A DNA stretch of 64,000 bases from Neocallimastix lanati (nom. inval.) (Eukaryota; Neocallimastigomycota; Neocallimastigomycetes; Neocallimastigales; Neocallimastigaceae). Position 1 is the stretch's first letter. Each line of letters starts with the position of its first letter. The notes beneath the pieces are model-generated. The model was given only the letters and a program-made list of their open reading frames with translations. It ran no database searches and had not been told where the DNA came from. The stretch is taken from the NCBI GenBank assembly GCA_016946835.1, contig JACVTC010000068.1, forward strand, positions 310,501 to 374,500, given 5' to 3'. The position numbers and the translations under genes are program-made. Positions 1 to 14,600 of the stretch are shown in pieces.

Positions 1-1
1 T

Positions 2-3000
2 TTATCATTAGATGATTTAGGACAAAACAGTCTAGAAATATGGCACAGAAGAATGGGCTATCAATATATAAGAAATATTTCTAAACATTTAGAACTACAC
101 GAGATCAAGATCCCAAAATGTAAAGAATGTAAAGTAGTAAAAATGAAGCATTCCCCACATAATGGGAACAATCCTAAATCAAACAAGATACTTGAAGTTA
201 TACACTCTGACATTTCGGGGCCATATAACAGTTCTATTAATGACAAAAAATATTTTATAACTTTCTTGGACGAATATTCGTGGAAAGTTTGGCTCTTCAC
301 TTTAAAATCTAAAGCTGAAGCGCCAGACATTATAATCGATTTTCTAAAATACCTTATCAATCAATTTGATAATTATAAAGTTAAAATATTTAAAACAGAT
401 GGTGGTAAAGAATATAAAAATAAGAAAATAAGAAGACACTGTAAAGATAATGGAATTGAAAAATCATTCTCTCCACCATATTGTCCAGAAAATAATGGAA
501 AAGCCGAAAGGATAAATCAAACAATAAAAAACACAGCTAAAACTTTATTATTTTGGGCAAAATTATCTGAAAATTTCTGGGAATATGCAGTAAGACATGC
601 GGCTTATTTGTATAATATGATTCCTCATGAAGGAAATAATAATTTAATACCTGATGAAGTCATATCAATAAAAAGTATTTCTTTAAAACACTTTAAGAAC
701 TTTTGGATGTAAATGTTATTATATTGATAATATGGAAAACAAATCCAATTTCACTCCAAAAGCAAAGGAAGGAATATTTCTTGGTTTCAGCAAGAAAAAT
801 TACTCATATAGGATTATGGACATAAAAAACAAAAGAATAAAAAGAATACACCATGTCAGAGAAGTAGAATGTTTAGAGGAATGTCCAGCAAACTATATAT
901 ATGAGAAAGAAGGATTTGTGGACCATATTTCTCTTTTACAAAAATTGATAATAATATAGTAAATAATAATAATAATGAAAATAATCATATTATAAATGAA
1001 AATATAATTAATAATATAGAAAACATAAATAATGTTCTAAACAATGAAAATAATAATTTAAATGAAAACAATAATAATATTGATTTAAATAACATTATTG
1101 TAAACGATAATTTAAATAATATGAACATGGATAACGAGGATAATAAAATAGAAGCGGAAAATAATTTACATGATAATAACACGAAAATAATTATTAATAC
1201 TTTAGATAATATGAATAATAATAAAAATATAGATAAAGGTAAAGAAAATATGGTTTATAATATTAACAACGACGATATAATTAATTTAAACAATAAAAAT
1301 AACAAAATTAAAACCATAACCTTAAAAAAGGACACAAAAACAAATAAACTATTGGATTTTAATAAAACAAATAACACACATAACAATAAACACAATATTA
1401 CTTTAGAACAAAATAATTTATACGCAAAAATAATGTTAATTCAAATGTAATTTCTGAGGTAAATAATGAAATTTCAACTAATGTAAAACATAGTAACAAT
1501 ATAGTTCGTATAAATAAAAATTATAATAAACAAAATACTAACACAGTACTAGAAAACCAAAATATACTTCAAAATGTCAATAACAATTCTTTAAATAATA
1601 ATAATGATTTTATATTTACCAATATCCATGTAAACAATAAAAATAATTTGAATCATTCATTAAAAAACGTGGTAAATAATTCTTACATTGAAAAAGGTGA
1701 ATGCAGTTATTCTTATAAAAATAAACATAATTGGGCATAAGGAATATAGTAAAAATTCCTGTAAAAATGATATCATTTTACCGACTCTGATTAATACTGT
1801 TAACTCAAATATAATTGATTCCAAGCCAACCGAAATTTCCCCTTCCAGTATTCCTGTAAAAACGCTTAAAGAAAATATTGATATTTCTAAATTTAAAAAT
1901 GAAAAAAAAATTTAATAATAAAAATTATTCAAAAAATGAAGAAAAATTTAATTTACAACCATTGGATTATGGTAAAATAATTAAATCTCATAATTTAAAT
2001 TCAGACCCAATAATGACGAAGAATAATAATATTATGAATAATAATTCCACTAAATTAAAATCTTTTAATACATCACGTGAATCTACAACATTTATTGATA
2101 AAGATAATAAGTTACATAAAATTAATGATAACAGTAATAAATCTATGAAACTTAAAAATTTTTCAAAAATTAATCAAAAATTTATTAATAAAATTTTTTT
2201 TCAAAATGTCAATAATAAAAATATAATTAATGATAATAATAAAATCAATACATCTGTAACAAATGATACTTTTGATAAAACATTTAAACTTTCCCTTAAT
2301 AAATCATTATATAATGAAGATTCTGTCACCAAAAATATTAAAGATGACAATTATAATAATAATATTATTGCTACTAATGAAAATTTACTAGATAATGTTG
2401 TTGATGATAATCTATCAATTAACAATTCTAATTGTTCAAATTTAGATGAAAATGATGTTATCCCTATTGGCGATAAAACTCCCCAGGATTCTTATTCTAT
2501 TAACCATGATTTAGGTTCTGATACTAATTGCATTAATAATAATATTATTTCCATTATTTCTGACCAAGATGTAAATATGACTGATAATATGACAGGGATT
2601 AACAATCAGTCCGTACTCAAACGTCCTTTAAGTCCTGAAACTTTCTCTAATATTACTAATGATATCTCTCGGCCTAAATATGATGTTTCCAATAATGAAA
2701 AAATGGTTTTTACAATTTACTCTGATACACCTAATAGTTTTAATGAAGCTATTAATTGTCCTAATAAAAATTACTGGTATAAAGCTATACAAGATGAACT
2801 TAATAATTTATACAATAATAATGTTATGTCCATCGTTAATTACATTCCTAAAAACAAAAATCTTATTTCGACAAAATGGGTTTTTGCTACCAAAAAAGAT
2901 TCTAATAATAATATTGTTAGATTTAAAGCTCGCCTAGTTGCTAGAGGTTTTAAACAACGTAGAGGTATTAATTATGAACTTACTTATTCTCCTACCTTAA

Positions 3001-4250
3001 ACATTGATGGATTAAAGCTTATTATCGCTTTAACAGCTAAGTTTAATTGGGATATCTACCAATTAGATATTTAAGCTGCGTATCTCAACGCTCCATTAGA
3101 TACTGATATTTACACTACTATTCCACTAGGTGATACTAACATTGGGCGGGGATTCTGGAAACTCAATAAAGCACTATACGGATTAAAACAATCCGGTAGG
3201 CAATGGAACCAAACGATTACAAAATTTTTAAATAAAAATGGATTTAAACAAATAAAATCTGAAAAGTGTATATTTAAATATTCAAAGAATAATAAAACCA
3301 AATGCATCATAGGTTTATATGTAGACGATATGATCATAACTGGTGAAGACAAAGAAATACAAAATATAATTACAAAAATTAAAGAAAAATTTAAAATATC
3401 AAATTGTGGACCAGCCGAATTCATACTTGGCATAAAAATTGAAAAACAAAAGAATAAATATATTATATCACAAAATAGTTTTATAAATAATATGTTAGAC
3501 ATATTTAATATAAAAGAAATGAGTAAAAGAAAAACACCATGCACAGGAGATAACACTATCTCTGAAAATAATAAACCTTTCAATAAAACAATCAACAAGA
3601 GTGCAATAGGTTCCTTAATATATCTATCAAAATGCACAAGGCCAGATATCGCATTCTCCGTGAACAAGGCTGCCAGAAAATCAGAAAAACCCACAATATC
3701 AGACTGGAATAAAATAACAAATATTTTCAGATATATAAATAGTACTAAAGATTATAAAATTGTATATGATGGACAAGGGGAAATAATAGCATACACTGAT
3801 GCCGATTTTGGAGATGATCTAAATGACAGGAAATCTACGTCTGGTGGAATAATACTTATGGGAAACAGTCCCATATGCTGGATTTCTAAAAAACAAACAT
3901 GTGTAGCTACGTCTACAGCAGAAGCAGAATACATTAGCACATCCGAAAATATTAAAAAGATTCTATGGATCAGAAATATTTTAAAAGATTTAATAAATTA
4001 TAATAAAACAATTACCATTTTCACAGATAATTTAGCAAGTAAAATAACTATTGAAAATGGTGAAATCAATACAAAGTTAAAACACATAGATATTAGATTT
4101 CATTTTAATAGAGATAACATAGTAAAAAGGAAAGTAAAATTAGAATACAAAGATACAAAAGAAATGTTAGCTGACGCTCTCACTAAAGATATTAATGGCA
4201 CAAAAATGAGTATATTTGCAAATAAGATTTTTAGTATTAAAAAAATCTAA
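2..4250 (+). pseudogene. Relic Copia (Ty1-type) retrotransposon pol, 5'-truncated by the window edge
   Basis: Reading is open from base 2, with a GAG-pre-integrase motif (IWHRRMGY, then C-x2-C near 118-130). The integrase core follows with its acidic residues in HSDISGP, FKTDGGKEY and PENNGKAERIN. A frameshift at about 700-730 moves the integrase C-terminus (KEGIFLGF) into another frame. Bases 960-2650 are an Asn-rich linker broken across frames. From 1878 to 4250 there is one continuous frame for reverse transcriptase (KARLVARGFKQ, then LYVDDMIITG at about 3318-3345) and RNase H (YTDADFGDD, STAEAEY). A single TAA at 3072-3074 interrupts it, in the place where Copia RTs have the Lys of the L-D-x-K-x-A-Y-L-N motif; one A-to-T change would explain it. 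The element is therefore dead, although most domains are still readable. The family assignment is secure; the gag part lies outside the window. Confidence 0.93.
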
Positions 4251-4262
4251 TTTGAGGAGGAG

Positions 4263-4503
4263 TGTTAACGTATGTTAATTTTATTAATATAAAGTTATAG
4301 TCTAGCTTAAGTTTAATAAAATATTAAATTAAATTATATTAAATATATTGTAATTACAAATTAAAATATAAATTAGTATGTATCTAGAACAAGCCACAAT
4401 TAAATATAAAAACATGTAATTTTATCTGTACTTTAAATCTTTGTTAACCATTTATATAACACTTGCGTTATATATCTAATTATTAATAAATAAATATTAA
4501 ACA
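4263..4503 (+). repeat. 3' LTR of the relic Copia element
   Basis: The LTR starts TGTTAACG directly after a polypurine tract (GAGGAGGAG, about 4254-4262), 12 bases beyond the pol stop. It ends TTAAACA at 4503, giving TG...CA ends and 241 bp. The matching 5' LTR is outside the window, so the right end is inferred from the CA and the start of the ATT tract. Confidence 0.7.

Positions 4504-6950
<2,447 letters not shown>

Positions 6951-6992
<42 letters not shown>
6951..6992. repeat. ATT microsatellite to the right of copy 1
   Basis: A short ATT tract continues the target microsatellite on the right side of the non-coding LTR element. Confidence 0.9.
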
Positions 6993-6994
<2 letters not shown>

Positions 6995-7100
6995 AAACTT
7001 GTTTTATTATTTAATTATTTACTTTATTTATTTATTTATTTATTTATTTATAAGAATTTATAAATAGGTAATTACAAATGTTTAACTAAATTATTTTACG

Positions 7101-7151
7101 GGGGAGTGTGCATTTCGAAAATTTTTATTACATAAATTTGTATTTTGTTGT
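7101..7151 (+). repeat. Left terminal inverted repeat of the MULE unit
   Basis: Starts GGGGAGTGTGCATTTCG and is followed by a second, slightly diverged copy at about 7154-7203, then a further GTGCATTTCGG. The GCATTTCG core is shared with the MITE ends at 10977 and 33283. Confidence 0.75.
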
Positions 7152-7480
7152 GGGGAGTGTGCATTTCGAAAATTTTTATTACATAAATATGTATTTTGTT
7201 GTAGTGCATTTCGGAAAACATGGCGTATTATAATGTAATAAATAAATAAATGAACAAATAAATTATAAATGAATAAATAAATTTTTAAATAATAATAAAA
7301 ATAATTAAGACAAACGTTTATTATGACTAAAAAAATTTTTTTTAGAAAAATAAATAAATATATATATATATATATAATTACTACATATATAAAATAATTA
7401 TTATATTTTTTTTATTTTATTTTAAATATTATTAATTATTATTAATACATTAATACCTTGTTTATATTATCAACAGAAAA

Positions 7481-7900
7481 TACAGATTGAATAAAATAAA
7501 ATAAAATTTAATAAAATAAAATAAAAAGTAGAATATTAAATAAGAAAGTACAGATTGAATAAAATAAAATAAAATATAATAAAATAAAATAAAAAGTAGA
7601 ATATTAAATAAGAAAGTACAGATTGAATAAAATAAAATAAAATAAAATAAAATAAAATAAAATAAATAGTATAATATGAATATATTGTACAGATTGAATG
7701 AAATTAAATAAAATAAAATTAAATAAAATAAAATAAAATAAAATAAAATAAGATAAAATAAAATAAAATAAAATAAATAGTAGAATATGAATATATAGTA
7801 CAGATTGAATAAAATTAAATAAAATAAAATAAATAGTAGAAATTTGAATATAAAGTACAGATTGAATAAAATAAAATAAAATAAAATAAAATAAAATATA
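7481..7900. repeat. Minisatellite with a TACAGATTGAAT core
   Basis: Six copies of TACAGATTGAAT, spaced 57-111 bp, are separated by AAAAT runs and TAGAATATGAATAT-like spacers. A related, more decayed array lies inside intron 1 of the second transporter gene (about 29500-29765). Confidence 0.9.
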
Positions 7901-8209
7901 ATAATTATTTTATATATATAGGAATCTTATATATTTTAACTTTTTTTCATTTATTTTTCTAAAAAAAAAAAATTTAGTTATAATAACGTTTGTCTTTTAA
8001 TTATTATATTTTATTATAGTAAATAAAAAAATTTAAATGAAAAGTAAATAATTTTAATGATTTATAGTTCATATTTTCATAAACGATATATATATATATA
8101 TTAATTTAAATGATATAAGAATTAAAAATTAAAACAATAAGAGTTGAATAATTGATCCTATTAAAATAATTAATTATTTGCATAGTAATTTTTATAATGT
8201 TTGATCAAT

Positions 8210-8550
8210 ATGAATCAATTATTATTAAAATATAATAATAACAATTAAAATTTTAATAAAATAATAAAAATCTTTTATTGAATTTAATATTTTTAATAAT
8301 AACAATTATAATTTTAATAAAATAATAAAAATCTTTTATTGAATTTAATATTTTTAATAACATAATTAATTTTGAAAAGTATATTGATATTAATAAAATT
8401 TATAATAATATAATATTGATATTAATATTAATAAAATTTATAATTATATAATATTGATATTGATATTAATAAAATTTTTAATTATATAATATTGATATTG
8501 ATATTAATAAAATTTATAACTATATAATATTGATATTGATATTAATAAAA
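8210..8550. repeat. AT-rich tandem repeats (TTAATAAAATTTATAATTAT type)
   Basis: Several imperfect units of about 60 bp contain TATAATATTGATATTGATAT, followed by a direct duplication near 8650-8770 (AAATAAATTTGTATTTTTCT). Together they fill the stretch downstream of the transposase pseudogene; no gene is seen. Confidence 0.75.
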
Positions 8551-8777
8551 TTTTAACTAGTATCAAATAAATCGGTTTTAGTTATAAATTACTTAATAAA
8601 AATAACTAAAAGATAATTTCTATTAAGATTATTAAATAAACACAATAGGTAAATAAATTTGTATTTTTCTAGCATTTTTTTAAATTAAGATTATTTAATT
8701 ATCATTAAACGATTATAAATATAAATTTAAAATAAATAAATTTGTATTTTTCTAGCATTTTTTTAAATTAAGATTAT

Positions 8778-10269
8778 TTATTTTAGATTAATATTTATAT
8801 TGTTTAAATCAATTAAACATTCTTTCCATAATTTAATTAATTCATTTCTGTTGCATCCATTATAAAATAAATTTATTTCCTTACTTTTGTAATTTTCAAT
8901 TAAAATTTTAATTTCATCAGTTGCACTAAATATTTTTTGCTTTTTTTTCCAAGTTCCTTTAGTTCTCCTTTGGTAATCATTATAAGATAAGTTTTCTTCT
9001 TCTTTTAATATATATATTAATTTATAAAATAAAGGTTTATTTGGAAATATATTATTTAAGTAGCTATTATATGATAAGTTTTCTTCTTCTTTTAATATAT
9101 ATATTAATTTATAAAATAAAGGTTTATTTGGAAATATATTTAAGTAGCTATTATAAGATTCTGATGCATTGCTTGTTAAATGCTCTATATTTTCATAATA
9201 ATTCCAATTATTAACATTATACTTAAGTAAATAATTTTTATTAAAATATCTAAAAATTGTAGAAAATTATTATACTTTTTTTTTGATAAATTCTTTTTAT
9301 TATAATATAAATATCAAATATATAGTTAGGGTTTATAAACGGAAAGTTCGAAATTGCTTTATAATAAATATATACATCATTATTATTCTTCACTTCATGA
9401 TAACATAATATATTTTTTTGTTTTTCTAATGATCTTTTGTAATGCCAAACACAATATTTAATATTTATATTGGGAAAAACTTTTTTTGCGGCATTAGATA
9501 TACCTTGTTCAAAATCACAATGAAAATTAATCGTAGTAATTAATGTATTACTCCTAAATTTATTTGCATTTTTTTTTATTTCTTTAAATAATGTTTCATA
9601 TGTAGATTGTTTTTTATTTTTTAATATAGAAATGGAAGTAGTATAAAACATATTAAATTCCCCAATATAAGTTCTTGTTATAAATAACTGATAACTAAAT
9701 TTCGGTGCTGCATAAAATGTACCGTCCGCAAATATATTTTTATGATAATTCGAAAATAAATATGCTTGGAATGGTGATTGAAAGATTATTAGATCAGTAT
9801 TTTTAAATATCATAAAATTTTCATTTCTTTTCGTTTTATAATATTTTGATTCAATGGGAATATCATCAATACTTTTTATGTTTGAAGGATATTGTTTATT
9901 TATATTTCTTATTATTTGGGATCTAATTGTACTATATTCGGGACAAATAAGTCCCATTTCTTGAGAAACGGTATTAAATATATGTTTAGGTTTTATATCC
10001 ATAGGAATTGAATTTTTCTTAATTTCTTCCTTAATTTTATGCTTTGCTACTGATATAGGCACATCAATTTCTTTTTCGAGATGGTTATGTAAACTTTCAT
10101 ATTTTAAAACCTCCTTTCTATCATTTAAAATAATTAAAGATTTACATTTATTTAAAGTCTTATATTCAGTGCATCTATAAATTTTTGATTTATCTTTCCT
10201 TTGAAATGAAAAATTAAATTTGTGTTTTTGATTAATAATAATTTGTTTCATTTCCTCGATTTGTTTCAC
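8778..10269 (-). pseudogene. FLYWCH-MULE transposase, frameshifted
   Basis: The main frame (9250-10269) has an N-terminal FLYWCH-like zinc finger (C-x8-C followed by H-x-H, residues about 31-62). The MULE transposase core follows, with the first Asp in FADGTFY, the second in HCDFEQG, and a C-W-H segment (KYCVWHYK). The frame is lost in an A-run near 9270-9285. The C-terminal part continues in another frame to a TAA at 8778-8780 and includes the expected W-N and S-N-A-S-E-S-Y-N-S motif that carries the third acidic residue. The first codon of the open frame is GTG; an ATG at 10297 in another frame may be the original start. An 80-odd-bp in-frame duplication repeats the segment SYNSYLN to ILKEEENL. 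MULE transposases mobilise elements with long inverted ends and 8-11 bp duplications. It could be an assembly error rather than a true frameshift. Confidence 0.85.
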
Positions 10270-10489
10270 TTATTTCAATTTCTATATTGTCTTCCATTGA
10301 TAATTAAAATTTTTCAATAAAATATTTTAATAAATATACTTTTAAATGCTTTGAAATTTTTTTTTTTTTTTTTTTTAATATTTAAAATAATAAACCTTTT
10401 TTTAATTAATTATATAATTATTTAAATAATTATTTAATTATTAATTATTAATTATTTCTTTATTTACTATTTTATTTATTTTTATTTTT

Positions 10490-10970
10490 TTTTTATTTTT
10501 TTTTTTTTTTTATTTATTATTTTATTTTATTTTTTTATTTTTTAATGCTTAAAAAATAAATTTTTATTTATTTTTATTTTATTTTTTTTATTTTTTAATG
10601 CTTAAAAAATAAATTTTTATTTATTTTTATTTTATTTTTTAATGTTTAAATAAAAAAAGTTTTCTTATTATTTTTATTTTAATTTTTAATGTTTAAAAAA
10701 AAAATTTTCTTATTTCTTATTTTTTTTTTATTTTTTAAGCATTAAAAAATAAAATGTTTATTTATTTTTATTTTATTTTTCAATGTTTAAAAAAAAAAAA
10801 GTTTTCTTATTTCTTATTTTTTTTTTTATTTTTTAAGCATTAAAAAATAAAATGTTAATTTATTTTTATTTTATTTTTTAAGCATTAAAAAATAAAATGT
10901 TTATTTATTTTTATTTTATTTTTCAATGTTTAAAAAAAAAAAAAGTTTTCTTATTTCTTATTTTTATTTT
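10490..10970. repeat. T-rich tandem array with palindromic AAGCATTAAAAAAT units
   Basis: Repeated units of TTTTTTAATGCTTAAAAAAT and its reverse complement TTTTTAAGCATTAAAAAAT are interleaved with ATTTATTTTTATTTTATT. The array abuts the MITE start and contains no gene. Confidence 0.8.
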
Positions 10971-11288
10971 TTTTTGGGGAGAGTTGCATTTCGCCAAGTG
11001 GCGTAGTATTAAAATGTTGCATTTCCCCAAGTTGCTATTCGCCAGGTTGCATTTCGACAAGTAGAGTATTGATATAAATAAAATGAATAAATAAATAAAT
11101 ATTAATTCAAAATATATTTTTTTTAAAATTGTTTTTATGCGATATTAATAATATTTAATTTTATTTATTGATTTATTTATTTATTTAATAATTCTCAATT
11201 TGGCGAAATGCAACTTGGCGAAATGCAATTTGACGAAATGCCACATTTTTTTAATACGCCACATGCTTTCAAAAAAATTGGCGAAATG

Positions 11289-11653
11289 TGACAAAAAATC
11301 GTAAATAAATATTTACTTTTTACTAAAAGTTTTTATTTTTATTAAAGAACCTATTTTTTAATAATAATACATGATTTAATATTTTTTATATTCATAAAAA
11401 TTACATTCAATGGAACGTACATATTTATTATATTAAATACATGACTTATTAGAAATAATATAAAAGAGGCTTATAAAAAATTTTAAAAATATATTATTTG
11501 TATAATAAACTATATAAACTATATATTATTGTAATATATCCTATTTATTTATAATATACTATTTAATATTTAATATTTAAAATTATAATAAAATAAAAGT
11601 ATTGAACAAAGTGTTAATTAAAAATTTAAACTAAAAATACTAATTTTCTAACA
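11289..11653 (-). repeat. 3' LTR of the Copia element
   Basis: 365 bp, TG...CA ends, preceded (on the minus strand) by the polypurine tract TTTAGGGAGGAA. It matches 17465-17829 with a single substitution. Confidence 0.95.
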
Positions 11654-14600
11654 TTCCTCCCTAAACAAAGTATTATCAAAGACTTTGTTTGCAAAATTAG
11701 TTATTTGATTTTTATTAACATCTTTTGTTAAAATATCTGCTAAATTTTCTTCAGATTTAATGTAATGTAAAATTACTTCTTTTCTTTCAATATTTTCTTT
11801 AAAGTAGTGATAGCTAACTCTTACATGTCTAAGTTTTTTACTAATAGCATAATTTTCAGCAGCAAATAAAGATGCTCTGTTGTCTCCATTTAAATTTATT
11901 ACAAATTTCTTTTTAAACATTTCATTTAGCATATTTTTAATCCATAAACCATTTGCTACAGCTTCGGAAAGGGCAATATATTCTGCTTCTGCAGTAGATC
12001 TTGTTACTGATTGTTGTTGTCTGGACATCCAAGCGATTGGTCCTGAGGCTAAGAAAAAAATATTTCCTGAAGTGGATTTACTATTTGATAAATCTCTAGC
12101 AAAATCAGAATCAGTGTAACCAATTAATTCTCCTTTGTTTTTGTATGAAATGCAATAATTCTTAGTTTGATTTAAATATTTAAGGATGTTAACTACTTTG
12201 TTCCAATCTGATACTGTTGGATTTGAGTTTTTTCTTGATGCCTTACTAACAGAGAATGATATATCAGGTCTTGTCGATTTAGATACATGTATTAAACAAC
12301 CAACTGCGCTCTGATAAATAGTCTTATCAAAAGGTGTTTTATTAATTAGTTTAACGTCATCACCAGTACATGGAGTAGAAACTTTTTGATTTTCTTTAAT
12401 ATTAAATTTCTTTAAAATATTTTCAATATAGTTTTCTTGAGAAATTGTATATCCGAATTTATTTTTCCTAACATTTAATCCTAAAATATGATTTATTTCT
12501 TCACACTTGGATATTTTGAAATTGCTCTTAATAATATTAACAATATTAAAAATTTCTTCTTTAATACCTGTTATTAACATGTCATCGACATATAAAGCTA
12601 CTAAACATATTACATTATTTTTATTATCCCACTTAACAAATAAGCATTGTTCACTTCTTAGTTGATATAGTCCTTTTTTGATCAAAAATTTGCTAATAGT
12701 TTGATTCCATTCTCGACCAGCCTGTTTCAATCCATAAAGTGCCTTATTTAATTTGCAATAACCTTCATTATAATTTTCATGTCCTTCTGGTAGTTTCATA
12801 TAGATATCGTTATGTAATTTGGCATTGAGATATGCGCCTTTCACATCTAATTGTTGAATGTTCCAATTAAATAAAGAAGCTAATGCTATTGTTAATCTCA
12901 AACTTTCTACTGGTAGTGTTGGAGAAAAAGTTAATTCATAATCGACTCCTTCAATTTGATTATATCCTTTTACTACTAATCTTGCTTTGTATTTTTCTAA
13001 ATTGTTATTCCCATCATATTTCTTCGTAAATACCCATCTAGGACTAAGTGGTTTAATTCCTTCTGGTAGCTCTGATATTATGGTCATTGTATTATTTTCC
13101 TTTAAATTTTGCAACTCGGTAGATATAGCTTTAATCCATTCTTCACTTTCTTCGCAAATAATAGCTTCATAATAGTCTTTTGGATTATTATTTGTAATGT
13201 TGGATATTTCCTCCATTTTCTGAACTTTATGCTTATTATTTTCAAGCGGCATACCTGGTCTTTTAACTCTAATTATTAATTTTTGGTCATTATTGATATT
13301 ATTATTACAGCTAGTATTAGCTTTAATCAAATTATTATCAAATTCTTCATTAAAATTTTTCGTACGAAATTTTTCATCCTTATTATGGATAACTTTATTT
13401 TTGGTAAAATTAAATTTATTAAAATTATTTAATTTATTTAATTTTTTTTCAATAATTGAAAATTTTTCATTAATAAAATTTTTTTTTTCGTTTGTAATTT
13501 TATATTTTTTATTTTTTAAAATCTTAATTTTAGTTTTATTTTTTACTTCTTCTTTCTCTTTGAAATTTAAATCCTCACTTTTTTTATTCTTTACTAACAA
13601 CTTAATTTCATTTTTATTTTTTGAATTATTTTCATTTAAATCTAGGTTTTTATTGCACAGGATTTCAGGATTTTCAGGATTTACAGGATTATCAATTGAA
13701 TTATTTTTGTTTTCAATTAAAATTTTTTTGTTTACTTCATTAGAAATTTTATTAACAGGATCAATTTTTGAATTATTTGAATTTTCATATTTATCAGGAC
13801 TATTTTGAAATTTATCAAATATTTTGTCATTATTGCCTTGTTTATCCTGATAGGGAAGTAATTTAATATTATTATATTTATTATTATTATATTGTTTGTT
13901 TACTTCTTGTACATTGAAAGGTATGTTATTTTCAATTAATTTTTTAATATAATTATTATTTTGGATTACATCATTTAATCCATTCATTAATTTATAAATA
14001 TTATAATTTGATTTTCTTATTTTATTTTTATAATATTGAATATTTTTATTTGCAGCTTTGTTTATTTTATCTATATCGTTATTTTCATTTCTATTATTCT
14101 TCATGTATTCTTGATTAGAATTATTACTATCAATAATTTTATCTTTATTATAAGTATCTATTATAGTATTTTCATATTTTTGTTTATCTTCATTAATATT
14201 TAAATCTTTAATAAAATTATTATTATTCTCAAATAAAATTTTTCTATTGTTCTTATTATCAATATCATTTTTCATGTACTTTTTCGTGTTGTTAGTGTTA
14301 TTTGACGTGTCATGTTTGTTATTAAATGTATTATTGATGTTATTCATTATGTTATCCGTATTGTTTAATTTATTATTCTTATTATTCGTATTTTCAACTG
14401 TTGTATTAGTGTTGGACATATTTTTATCATTGTTTTTGGCTTTTTCTAATTTTCTTTTTTTATTATTGATGTTATGGTCTTCATTATTATTTATATGGGT
14501 GTAAGTTTGTTGAGTAGATAACATAGGATCAATAAATATACGTGACTTTGGATTATCATCAAATGTTTCTTTATCTTCAATATTTATATCTTCATAATCA

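Noticed and set aside
3110-3694. Minus-strand frame of 194 codons
   Set aside because: It is the complement of reverse transcriptase coding sequence, a shadow frame.
13293-13808. Plus-strand frames opposite the Copia linker (also 14247-14504)
   Set aside because: They are reverse complements of Asn/Lys-rich codons, giving Phe/Leu-rich shadows that only look like membrane proteins.
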